A program made the position numbers and the translations under genes. Positions 33,780 through 42,178 of a stretch of 64,000 nucleotides of DNA are shown one piece after another. The notes beneath the pieces were generated by a model that was not told the DNA's origin, made no database searches, and saw only the letters and a program-made list of their open reading frames with translations. The stretch's first letter is position 1; every line of letters starts with the position of its first letter. This stretch comes from Bog-756 sp963704615 (lineage in GTDB: Bacteria; Actinomycetota; Acidimicrobiia; Acidimicrobiales; RAAP-2). The stretch spans positions 1,364,001-1,428,000 of the forward strand of contig OY969923.1 in assembly GCA_963704615.1 (NCBI GenBank), in the 5' to 3' direction.

Positions 33780-35243
33780 GTGAGCACCATGAAGCCGGAG
33801 AGCCGTTCCACCCGAGATCGTCACCTCGCCAATTTCGTCGGGGGCCGCTCCGTCCCGACCCAGGAGGGGTCGTCGGCCATGCTGGTCGATCCGAGCACCG
33901 GGGAGGAGTACCTCGAGGCTCCGGTGTCGGGGTCCGAGGACGTCGACGCGGCCATGTCGGCGGCGGCCCAGGCCTTTCCGGAGTGGCGGGACGCCACGCC
34001 GTCGGTACGCAGCCTGGCCCTCTTCCGCATCGCCGATGCCCTCGAGAACCGGGCCGAGGACCTGGTGCGGGTCGAGTCGCAGAACACCGGAAAGCCGGTG
34101 GCCGTCACCATGGCCGAGGAGATCCCCCAGCTCGTCGATCAGATCCGGTTCTTCGCCGGTGCGGCCCGCCACCTCGAAGGGAAGTCGGCCGGCGAGTACC
34201 TGAAGGACCACACCTCGTTCATCCGCCGGGAGCCCATCGGGGTGTGCGCGGCGGTGACGCCCTGGAACTACCCGCTGATGATGGCGGTGTGGAAGTGGGC
34301 CCCGGCCCTGGCCGCGGGGAACACCATGGTTCTCAAACCGTCGGAGACCACCCCTGCCTCGACTCTGCTGATGGCCGAGATCATGAGCGAGCACATACCC
34401 GCCGGCGTGCTCAATGTGATCTGTGGTGACCGCCACACCGGCCGTCTGCTCGTCAGCCACCCGACACCGGCGATGGTCTCCATCACCGGCAGCGTCCGGG
34501 CCGGTATGGAAGTCGCCACGGCCGCGGCCGCCGACGTCAAGCGGGTCCACCTCGAGCTGGGTGGGAAGGCCCCGGTGGTGGTGTTCGACGATGCCGACAT
34601 CGCCGTCGCGGCCGAAGCCATCGCCATCGCCGGCTACTTCAACGCCGGACAGGACTGCACCGCCGCCACCCGGGTGCTGGCCGGTCCTCGGGTTCATGAC
34701 AACCTGGTTTCGGCGTTGGCCGAGCAGGCCGGGGCCCAGACGGTTGGTGGCATCGATGTCGAAGACGCCGACTTCGGCCCCCTCAACAACGCCGCCCAGC
34801 TGGCCCGGCTCACCGGGTTCTTCGAGCGACTCCCGGCCCACGCCGAGGTGGTCGCGGGCGGGGACAAGGTGGGGGAACTCGGCTTCTGCTTCGCCCCGTC
34901 GCTCATCACCGGCCTCGACCAGGGCGACGAGATGATCCAAGAGGAGATTTTCGGTCCCGCCATCACGGTGCAGCGCTTCTCAGACGAGGACCAGGCCTTG
35001 GCATGGGCCAACGGCGTACGGTACGGCCTTGCTTCCAGCGTGTGGACCCGTGACCACGGCCGGGCCATGCGCATGGCCAAGGCACTGGACTTCGGTTGCG
35101 TGTGGATCAATACTCACATTCCCATCGTGGCGGAGATGCCCCACGGTGGCTTCAAGCACTCGGGCTACGGGAAGGACCTGTCGTCCTACGGGTTCGAGGA
35201 CTACACCCGCATCAAACACGTCATGAGCTACATCGCCAGCTGA
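33780..35243 (+). CDS. Aldehyde dehydrogenase, gamma-aminobutyraldehyde-type
   Basis: GTG 33780 after GAGAGGGA gives 487 residues. The NAD-binding and catalytic motifs are complete. TPWNYPLMMAVWKWAPALAA is the N-terminal pocket. The KPSETTP segment follows. HLELGGKAPVVVFDDADI carries the general-base Glu. NAGQDCTAATRVL contains the nucleophilic Cys. The QDC context and overall order match PatD-like gamma-aminobutyraldehyde dehydrogenases, which make GABA from 4-aminobutanal. The divergent partner is an Lrp-controlled omega-aminotransferase, which would produce such aldehydes. The substrate is inferred. Confidence 0.88.
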   Translation: MSTMKPESRSTRDRHLANFVGGRSVPTQEGSSAMLVDPSTGEEYLEAPVSGSEDVDAAMSAAAQAFPEWRDATPSVRSLALFRIADALENRAEDLVRVESQNTGKPVAVTMAEEIPQLVDQIRFFAGAARHLEGKSAGEYLKDHTSFIRREPIGVCAAVTPWNYPLMMAVWKWAPALAAGNTMVLKPSETTPASTLLMAEIMSEHIPAGVLNVICGDRHTGRLLVSHPTPAMVSITGSVRAGMEVATAAAADVKRVHLELGGKAPVVVFDDADIAVAAEAIAIAGYFNAGQDCTAATRVLAGPRVHDNLVSALAEQAGAQTVGGIDVEDADFGPLNNAAQLARLTGFFERLPAHAEVVAGGDKVGELGFCFAPSLITGLDQGDEMIQEEIFGPAITVQRFSDEDQALAWANGVRYGLASSVWTRDHGRAMRMAKALDFGCVWINTHIPIVAEMPHGGFKHSGYGKDLSSYGFEDYTRIKHVMSYIAS

Positions 35244-35335
35244 ACGTCCCGGATGCGAGCGATGGTCGCCCGGCGGTCACCGCCCCGAGCTGCGACGATG
35301 TCCATCGGGGGACGATCCAGGTTCGACCGGTTCCC

Positions 35336-35348
35336 CTTGTTGGACAAG
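35336..35348 (+). promoter_or_regulatory. 13-bp palindrome just before bioA, candidate operator
   Basis: CTTGT-TGG-ACAAG is a perfect 5-3-5 inverted repeat ending 10 bp before the bioA start codon. Its architecture resembles the 5-3-5 operators of the actinobacterial biotin regulator BioQ, although the arm sequence differs. Confidence 0.35.
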
Positions 35349-35358
35349 AATCACGACG

Positions 35359-36690
35359 ATGACCAGCAACGAACCCTCATCCCTGGACGCCGACGCCTGG
35401 GTGGCACGGGACAGCGCCGTCGTCTGGCACGGGTTCACCCAGATGGCCGCGTACCCCGACAACGCACCGGTGGTGGTCGAACGAGCCGAAGGTCGCACAC
35501 TGATCGATGTCGAGGGGCGCAGGTACTTCGATGCCATTTCCTCTTTGTGGGTGACAACTCTCGGCCATCACGTACCCGAGCTCGATGCCGCCGTGATCGA
35601 CCAGTTGGATCGTGTTGCTCATGCGACCCTCCTGGGCAACGGCAGCCGCGCCGCAGTGGAGTTTGCCGAGGCACTGGCTGCGGTCGTCCCGGTGGAGGAT
35701 CCACACGTGCTGTTCGCCTCGGACGGTGCCGCCGCGGTCGAGCAGGCGCTGAAGGTGGCGTTCCAATACTGGGTCAACCGTGGCGAGCCCGGCCACAATC
35801 GATTCGTCGCTCTTGGCGACGCTTATCACGGCGACACCATCGGCGCCTTGTCGCTTGGAGACGGAGGCTTCGGTACCACCATCTTCGACCCCCTCTGCTT
35901 TCCCGTTATCCGCACGCCGGGTTACGCCTCCCCGGACTGGGCGCCCAAGCTGGTCAACTGCATCGAGGAACATGCCAGCTCACTGGCTGCCGTGGTCATC
36001 GAGCCTCTGGTGCAGGGAGCGTCGGGAATCTTGGTAGCTGACCCGACGGATTTGATGATGGTCGACGAAGCGTGCCGATCGCTCGGCGTACTGCTGATCT
36101 GCGACGAGGTGGCCACCGGCTTTGGTCGTACCGGCAAGCTCTTTGCCTCAGAGTGGGGTGGCGCTGACTTCCACCCGGACATTCTGTGTCTCGGCAAGGG
36201 AATTACCGGGGGCTATCTTCCTCTCTCGGCCACCGTCGTGTCGGGGAGGATCTTTGAGGCGTTCAAGGGACCCGATCTCGGTTCGTCGACCTTCTACCAC
36301 GGGCATTCCTACGGGGGGAATGCCCTGGCCTGCGCCGTCGCCTTACGACATCTCCAGTTGATCGACGAATGGCAGGTGCTGGACAACGTCACCAGCGTGG
36401 CCGAGCGGCTGACGTCGAGGTTGGCCACCGACATCGCCGGGTGTCCCGGTGTCGGAGAGATCCGCCAACGAGGGCTGATGGCCGGAATAGAGCTGGCTCC
36501 GCCGCCCGGGTCCACACGATGGGGGCGGCGGGTCTGTGCCGCCGCCGTCGCGCGAGGAATTCTGCTCCGGCCTCTCGGTGATGTCGTTGTCATCATGCCC
36601 CCGTTGACGACGACCGTCGACGAGATCGACCAGGTCGTCGGCGTGCTGGACCAATCGATCCAGGTGACGTGGGCCGAGGATGTCCGATGA
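35359..36690 (+). CDS. bioA: Adenosylmethionine-8-amino-7-oxononanoate aminotransferase
   Basis: The 443-residue class III aminotransferase makes 7,8-diaminopelargonic acid, the third step of biotin ring assembly. The early VVWHGFTQM corresponds to the BioA-specific WHPYTQM. RYFDAISSLWVTTLGHHVPE is the substrate/dimer segment. LLICDEVATGFGRTGKLF holds the PLP aspartate, and LCLGKGITGGYLPLSATV holds the lysine. It lacks the tyrosine in WHxYT (Gly-Phe here), which is slightly unusual. The stop overlaps the bioF start by 4 bp, and that coupling strongly supports the call. Confidence 0.9.
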   Translation: MTSNEPSSLDADAWVARDSAVVWHGFTQMAAYPDNAPVVVERAEGRTLIDVEGRRYFDAISSLWVTTLGHHVPELDAAVIDQLDRVAHATLLGNGSRAAVEFAEALAAVVPVEDPHVLFASDGAAAVEQALKVAFQYWVNRGEPGHNRFVALGDAYHGDTIGALSLGDGGFGTTIFDPLCFPVIRTPGYASPDWAPKLVNCIEEHASSLAAVVIEPLVQGASGILVADPTDLMMVDEACRSLGVLLICDEVATGFGRTGKLFASEWGGADFHPDILCLGKGITGGYLPLSATVVSGRIFEAFKGPDLGSSTFYHGHSYGGNALACAVALRHLQLIDEWQVLDNVTSVAERLTSRLATDIAGCPGVGEIRQRGLMAGIELAPPPGSTRWGRRVCAAAVARGILLRPLGDVVVIMPPLTTTVDEIDQVVGVLDQSIQVTWAEDVR

Positions 36691-37949
36691 GCCGGCTCGA
36701 GGCCATCGAGCACACCGAATCGTCGGAGCAGCAGTCCTCGGCCGGGCGGTCCGGCTGGTCCGACTGGGTCGATCACTCCTGTCACGTGGTGGAGGCGGCA
36801 GGACAGTGGCGTAGCCCTCGGACGTTTGACGCTCAGGGTCCTTCGGGCCTGCTGGACGCCGGCGTCGCTGAGGGTTCGGAACGACCCTCAGCGGTTGTTT
36901 CGTTTGCCTCGAACGACTATCTCGGCTTGGCCTCTCACCCGGGTGTGGTGGCAGCCGCCCACGATGCCCTGGATCGCTGGGGGTCGGGGTCGGGAGCTTC
37001 GAGGCTCGTCACCGGATCTCGCCCGGTCCATTCCGCCCTCGAGCTCGAGCTGGCCTCGTGGAAGCGATGCGAAAGTGCCGTGGTGTTCCCCACTGGCTTT
37101 GCCGCCAATCTCTCCGTACTTTCGGTCTTCGGGACCGAGGGAACCCGGGTGCTTTCCGATGAGATGAATCACGCATCGATCATCGATGGCTGTCGCATGA
37201 GTCGAGCCGAGGTCATCGTGTACCCGCACGGGCATCTGGGCAAGCTGGACGCGGCGCTGGCGGCATCGTCGGCGAGATCGATCATCGTCTCCGACTCCGT
37301 CTTTTCGATGGACGGCGATACGGCCGATCTCGAAGGCCTGCTGGAGGTTGCTTCCCGTCATGGGGCACTGCTCGTCCTGGACGAGGCCCATGCCGTGTTG
37401 GGACCAGAGATGCCCGACGGATCCCTCGGTGTCCATGCCGGGAGATGCACCCGACGCCCGGTCGATGTCCTGCGGGTCGGCACGCTGTCCAAGACCCTCG
37501 GCTCGCTGGGTGGGTTCGTGGCCGGCCCCCGGCGCTTCGTCGAGTTGATGGTCAACCGCGCCCGACCCTACATATTCACGACGGCCACCACGCCGGCTGA
37601 CGCCGCGGCTGCCCTGGCTGCCCTCGGCATCGTGCAGTCAGAAGAAGGTCGAGCGCTCAAGCAACGCTTGGCCACCCACGTGGCGCGGGTGGGGGATCAG
37701 CTCGGCCGGATAGCCCACCCCTCGCCGATCGTCCCGATGATCATCGGTGGCGAAGCCGAGGCTGTCGCCGCGTCGGCGGGTCTGTTGGCCCAGGGACTGT
37801 GGGTACCGGCGATTCGTCCGCCCACGGTTCCTGTGGGCACCTCCCGTCTGCGGATCACTCTCTCGGCCATCCACTCCGATCGACAGGTCGACGATCTGAT
37901 CCGAGGGATCAGTGCCATCGAACCGGTGAAGACCTTCGAGAGCGACTGA
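36687..37949 (+). CDS. bioF: 8-amino-7-oxononanoate synthase
   Basis: ATG 36687 forms an ATGA overlap with bioA and gives 420 residues. The protein is an alpha-oxoamine synthase that condenses pimeloyl thioester and alanine with loss of CO2. FASNDYLGLASHPGV is the family entry signature. GSGSGASRLVTGSRPVHSAL and VLDEAHAVLG (PLP aspartate and histidine) follow. TLSKTLGSLGG carries the Schiff-base lysine. An N-terminal extension of ~60 residues precedes the conserved core. bioB and bioD are not in the window, so the pathway is split in this genome. Confidence 0.93.
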   Translation: MSRLEAIEHTESSEQQSSAGRSGWSDWVDHSCHVVEAAGQWRSPRTFDAQGPSGLLDAGVAEGSERPSAVVSFASNDYLGLASHPGVVAAAHDALDRWGSGSGASRLVTGSRPVHSALELELASWKRCESAVVFPTGFAANLSVLSVFGTEGTRVLSDEMNHASIIDGCRMSRAEVIVYPHGHLGKLDAALAASSARSIIVSDSVFSMDGDTADLEGLLEVASRHGALLVLDEAHAVLGPEMPDGSLGVHAGRCTRRPVDVLRVGTLSKTLGSLGGFVAGPRRFVELMVNRARPYIFTTATTPADAAAALAALGIVQSEEGRALKQRLATHVARVGDQLGRIAHPSPIVPMIIGGEAEAVAASAGLLAQGLWVPAIRPPTVPVGTSRLRITLSAIHSDRQVDDLIRGISAIEPVKTFESD

Positions 37950-38042
37950 CCTGGCGGTGTCGCCCGTTCGAGTTCGTCGGAGATCGGCGAATGTTCACAG
38001 ACCGGCGAATAAGGTCGCGCCTATGGGAAGGAGGTCGAACCG

Positions 38043-39164
38043 ATGATCGTCGGGATCCCCAAGGAGGTGAAGGACGACGAGTACCGGGTGGCCATCACCC
38101 CGGCCGGAGTGCGCGAGCTGACCGCGCTCGGCCACTTCGTCCTCATCGAGCGAGGCGCTGGGGTGGGCTCGTCGATCCCCGATGAGGAATTCACCGCCAC
38201 CGGCGCCAAGATCGTGGACCGGGCGGTCGAGATCTGGTCCGAGTCCGACCTGATCCTCGGGGTCAAGGAGCCGATTCCCGAGGAATACCCCCTTCTCGGG
38301 CTGCGCAAGGGCCAGGCCCTGTTCACCTATCTCCATCTGGCCGCGTCTCTCCCGTGCACCGAGGCTCTGGTCGCGGCCGGCAACACCGCCATCGCCTATG
38401 AGACGGTGCGGCTGACCGACGGTTCGCTCCCTCTGTTGACCCCGATGAGCGAGGTGGCCGGCCGCATGGCGCCGCTGATGGGTGCCCACTATCTGATGAG
38501 CCCGGGCGGTGGACGGGGCGTCCTGGTGTCCGGGGTTCCGGGCGTCCGCGCCGCCAAGATCGTGATCCTGGGGGCCGGAGTGGCCGGCATGGCCGCGGCC
38601 ACCCTGGCCGTCGGCATGCACGCCGAGGTGTACATCCTCGACAGGAACCTCGAGCGTCTCCGCCAGGTCGACCACCACTTCCGTGGCGCGCTGGAAACCG
38701 TGGCCTCCAGCACCCACGCCATCGAGGAGACCTGCATCGACGCCGACATCGTGATCGGCTGTGTGCTGGTGGTCGGAGCGAAGTCTCCCACGCTGGTCTC
38801 CGATGACCTGGTGGCCCAGATGCGGGAGGGGTCGGTCCTGGTGGACATCTCGGTAGACCAGGGCGGGTGCTTCGAGTCGACCCGGCCCACCACCCACTCG
38901 CACCCCACCTTCGAGGTCAACGGCTCGATCTTCTACTGCGTGGCCAACATGCCCGGTGCGGTCCCGCACTCGTCCACCCACGCTTTGGTCAACGCCACGC
39001 TCCCGTATGTCATCGAGATCGCCAACAACGGCTGGCGTGCAGCGGCCCGACACGATGCCGCCCTCGCCGAGGGAGTGAACGTGGTCGAAGGCTCGCTGAT
39101 CTCCGAGCCGGTTGCCGTGGCCCACGGGATGACGGCGGTCTCGCTGGCCCACGTCCTCAACTGA
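38043..39164 (+). CDS. ald: Alanine dehydrogenase
   Basis: The 373-residue enzyme interconverts L-alanine and pyruvate plus ammonia with NAD+. MIVGIPKEVKDDEYRVAITP is the classical N-terminal signature with the substrate-binding Arg/Lys. KEPIPEEYPLL, YLHLAA and the NAD loop ILGAGVAGMAAA follow. The catalytic His lies in the LFTYLHLA segment. A very strong Shine-Dalgarno (AAGGAGG, 8 nt) suggests high expression. In this neighbourhood it could reoxidise the alanine produced by pyruvate-dependent transaminases. Confidence 0.96.
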   Translation: MIVGIPKEVKDDEYRVAITPAGVRELTALGHFVLIERGAGVGSSIPDEEFTATGAKIVDRAVEIWSESDLILGVKEPIPEEYPLLGLRKGQALFTYLHLAASLPCTEALVAAGNTAIAYETVRLTDGSLPLLTPMSEVAGRMAPLMGAHYLMSPGGGRGVLVSGVPGVRAAKIVILGAGVAGMAAATLAVGMHAEVYILDRNLERLRQVDHHFRGALETVASSTHAIEETCIDADIVIGCVLVVGAKSPTLVSDDLVAQMREGSVLVDISVDQGGCFESTRPTTHSHPTFEVNGSIFYCVANMPGAVPHSSTHALVNATLPYVIEIANNGWRAAARHDAALAEGVNVVEGSLISEPVAVAHGMTAVSLAHVLN

Positions 39165-39420
39165 GCGGGTCGGTCATGAGCCAACCGGGCTGCAGCGCCC
39201 GTCCCTTTGATTCCTCCTCATCTGCCGCCCCGGATCCTTCTGATCTGCTGCCCCGGAACGGACTGGGTGTGCTCGGTCATGGCCACGATTTCGGGCCCCG
39301 GCCCCGATCGGTCATGCTGGAGCGACGAGGAAATCCGAACGGTGAGATGAGACACGGAACCACAGAGAGCGGAAACACAGGGCGGGCGGAACAAGTAAGG
39401 ACAGTGAGGAGCGTGGCGTG

Positions 39421-40914
39421 ATGAAGAGGATCGGATCATCGATTGAAGCAGACGGGGCGCGGACCGCTCCGGTCTTCGATCCCGCCTCCGGGGAACAGAC
39501 CGGTGAGGTGGTGCTGGCCACGCCGGAAGACATCGACCGTGCGGTGGCCGCCTCGCTGGCCGCGTGGACGGACTGGCGAGCCACATCGCTCACCACACGG
39601 GCCCGGGTCCTGTTCGCCTTCCGCGAGCTGGTTGATCGGCACCGCGACGATCTGGCCCGGCTGATCACCGCAGAGCACGGCAAGGTCATCGAGGACGCCC
39701 GCGGCGAGGTGGCTCGGGGAATCGAGGTGGTCGAGTTCGCCTGCGGCATCCCCCACCTTCTGAAAGGTGATTTCTCCGAGGACGTCTCCAACGGGGTCGA
39801 CGCCACCTCGATCCGCCAGCCCCTGGGGGTGGTGGTGGGGATCACACCCTTCAACTTCCCGGTCATGGTCCCCATGTGGATGTACCCCCTGGCCATCGCC
39901 TGCGGCAACACCTTCATCCTCAAACCCTCCGAGCGTGACCCGTCACCCTCGGAGCTGATCGCCGCCTTCTGGGCCCAGGCCGGCCTGCCCGAGGGGGTGT
40001 TCTCGGTGATCCACGGCGATGCCGTGGCCGTCGACTGTCTGGCCGACCACCGGGACGTGGCCGCGGTGTCCTTCGTCGGATCGACACCGGTGGCCCGCCA
40101 CGTTTTCGAGAGGGCCACTGGCGCAGGAAAGCGGGCCCAGGCCCTGGGCGGGGCCAAGAACCACGCTGTGGTCATGCCGGACGCCGATCTCGAGTCCACC
40201 ACCGACGCGCTGATCGCCGCCGGGTACGGTTCCGCCGGCGAGCGGTGCATGGCGGTGTCGGCGGTGGTGGCGGTGGGCGACGGTGACCGCCTCGTCCGGG
40301 CCCTCGGTGAACGGGCCCGGGCCTTGACCACCGGGCCGGGAACCGACCCCGCATCGGACATGGGGCCACTGATCACCCGGGCCCACCGTGACCGGGTTGC
40401 GGAGTACCTGGCGTCGGCCGAGGCCGAAGGTGCCGAGGTTGTGGTCGACGGGCGGGAGGTCAAGGTCCCCGGGTGCGACGACGGCTTCTTCCTCGGCCCC
40501 AGCCTGGTGGACCGGGTGACACCGTCGATGACGGTGTACCGGGACGAGATATTCGGCCCGGTGCTGTCGGTGCTGCGGGTCGACGACCTCGATCAGGCCA
40601 TCGAGATGGTCAACGACAACCCCTACGGCAACGGCACAGCCATCTTCACCCGTGACGGGCACGCCGCCCACCGGTTCCGCCGTGATGTGTCGGTCGGGAT
40701 GGTGGGGATCAACGTGGCCATACCGGTGCCGATGGCCTACTACTCGTTTGGGGGTTGGAAGCAGTCGCTGTTCGGTGACGCCCACGTCCATGGGATGGAG
40801 GGGGTGCGGTTCTATACCCGGCTCAAGTCGGTCACCACCCGCTGGCCTGACTCGGCACGGACGGCGGGGTCCGGATCCGCCAGCCTCCACTTCCCGTCGG
40901 GCGACACTCGTTGA
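39421..40914 (+). CDS. mmsA: Methylmalonate-semialdehyde dehydrogenase (CoA-acylating)
   Basis: ATG 39421 (GTG 39418 directly before it is in frame) gives 497 residues. GVVVGITPFNFPVMVPMWM and FILKPSERDPS are typical of MmsA. SFVGSTPVARHVF, GGAKNHAVVMPDAD and YGSAGERCMAVSAVV carry the conserved Asn and the nucleophilic Cys. The enzyme turns methylmalonate or malonate semialdehyde into propionyl- or acetyl-CoA with NAD+ and CoA, finishing valine, inositol or beta-alanine breakdown. Next to an omega-aminotransferase it would complete beta-alanine degradation. The C-terminal ~20 residues are variable. Confidence 0.93.
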   Translation: MKRIGSSIEADGARTAPVFDPASGEQTGEVVLATPEDIDRAVAASLAAWTDWRATSLTTRARVLFAFRELVDRHRDDLARLITAEHGKVIEDARGEVARGIEVVEFACGIPHLLKGDFSEDVSNGVDATSIRQPLGVVVGITPFNFPVMVPMWMYPLAIACGNTFILKPSERDPSPSELIAAFWAQAGLPEGVFSVIHGDAVAVDCLADHRDVAAVSFVGSTPVARHVFERATGAGKRAQALGGAKNHAVVMPDADLESTTDALIAAGYGSAGERCMAVSAVVAVGDGDRLVRALGERARALTTGPGTDPASDMGPLITRAHRDRVAEYLASAEAEGAEVVVDGREVKVPGCDDGFFLGPSLVDRVTPSMTVYRDEIFGPVLSVLRVDDLDQAIEMVNDNPYGNGTAIFTRDGHAAHRFRRDVSVGMVGINVAIPVPMAYYSFGGWKQSLFGDAHVHGMEGVRFYTRLKSVTTRWPDSARTAGSGSASLHFPSGDTR

Positions 40915-40980
40915 ACGCCCGCCGTCGGTGCCCGGGATCAGAGGCGGCGCCTGAACCGGGCGGCGGGGGAGGGCGCAGCC

Positions 40981-41793
40981 GTGCGGGTCGATAACGACGG
41001 CGTCGGCATCCACGTCGAGGTCACCGGCGGTGGTCGACCGGTGGTCCTTCTCCACGGATTTCCCGACACCGGGCGCATCTGGCACCATCAGGCCGAGGCC
41101 TTGGCCGCCTCCGGCTTCAGGGTCATCGTTCCCGATCTCCGCGGCTTCGGTGCGTCGGACAAGCCCGACGGTGTTGAGTCGTACTCGCTGGTGTCCCTGG
41201 CCGGTGACGTGCTGGCCATCCTCGACCACCTCGACGTGGACAAAGCCCACGTGGTGGGTCACGACTGGGGGTCGGCGCTGACCTGGGTCCTCGGCTCATT
41301 CGTTCCCGAACGGGTGGATCATCTGGTCGCCCTCTCGGTGGGCCACCCTCTTGCCTTCCGAGCGGCTGGCTTCCCGCAGCTCGAGAAGTCGTGGTACCTC
41401 CTGCTCTTCCAGTTCGAGGGGATCGCCGAACGTTGGCTGTCGGACGGCTCGTGGGCGAACTTGCGATCGTGGATGAACCACCCCGATGTGGACACGGTGA
41501 TCGCCGACCTCGAGGCCCACGACTCATTGACCCCGGCGCTCAACCTGTACCGGGCAAACGTCCCCCCTCAGGCCATGGTCGATCCACCGGTCGAGCTCCC
41601 TCCGATCGGTGCGCCCACCATGGGTATCTGGAGCACAGGCGACTTCGCCCTCACCGAGGAGCAGATGGTTGGGTCTTCCCACTACGTCTCGGGGCCCTGG
41701 CGCTACGAGCGACTGGATGGCCCCGGGCACTGGCCCCAGCTGGACGATCCCGGTGCCGTCAACCGGCTGCTCTTCGACTTCTTGCCCACCTGA
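40981..41793 (+). CDS. Alpha/beta hydrolase (epoxide hydrolase-like)
   Basis: The 270-residue protein follows the epoxide hydrolase/haloalkane dehalogenase pattern. VVLLHGFPDTGRIWHHQ holds the oxyanion HG motif. VPDLRGFGASDKP follows. VVGHDWGSAL places an aspartate as nucleophile (GHDWG), typical of epoxide hydrolases rather than serine esterases. The lid contains RAAGFPQLEKSW and the final histidine is in GPGHWPQLDDP. GTG 40981 follows GGGAGG. It may be co-transcribed with mmsA 66 bp upstream. The substrate is unknown. Confidence 0.88.
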   Translation: MRVDNDGVGIHVEVTGGGRPVVLLHGFPDTGRIWHHQAEALAASGFRVIVPDLRGFGASDKPDGVESYSLVSLAGDVLAILDHLDVDKAHVVGHDWGSALTWVLGSFVPERVDHLVALSVGHPLAFRAAGFPQLEKSWYLLLFQFEGIAERWLSDGSWANLRSWMNHPDVDTVIADLEAHDSLTPALNLYRANVPPQAMVDPPVELPPIGAPTMGIWSTGDFALTEEQMVGSSHYVSGPWRYERLDGPGHWPQLDDPGAVNRLLFDFLPT

Positions 41794-41860
41794 GACGCCG
41801 GGCTTTGCCTCGGGCTCCCTAAAGGCCATCTCCGGGAGGGCCGACGCTACCCTTGACCCG

Positions 41861-42178
41861 GTGAACCCATCCCCGGTGGCCGGCGCGCCCTCCCGGACCG
41901 TCGACGTTGACGGGGCGACCCACTACCTCGACATGGGCGGGTTCGACGACGGCCCCCTCATGGTGTTCGTGCACGGGCTGGGTGGATCCCACCTCAACTG
42001 GACGGCCGCCCGCCGGATGAGCGCGGCCCATCCGGACTGGCGGTTCGAGGTCGCCTCCGACATCGGGCACGTCCCCGTGTTGGAGGCACCGGGATGGACC
42101 GCCACAGTGATCGAGGACTGGATGACCCACCAGGATTCTCCGGCGGTCGTTCGCTCCTCGGCGACCCCGATCAGTTGA
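41861..42178 (+). pseudogene. Alpha/beta hydrolase with internal deletion (N- and C-terminal ends fused in frame)
   Basis: The 105-residue ORF joins the start of a hydrolase directly to a hydrolase C-terminus. The start has VDGATHYLDMGG, then MVFVHGLGGSHLNWTA with the HG oxyanion motif. The C-terminus has AAHPDWRFEVASDIGHVPVLEAPGW with the catalytic-His GH motif. The ~180 residues that should lie between, including the nucleophile elbow GxSxG and the acid residue, are absent. The junction is near 42005 and stays in frame. It cannot be a working hydrolase. Its 3' end overlaps the convergent acyl-CoA synthetase gene by 8 bp. Confidence 0.75.
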
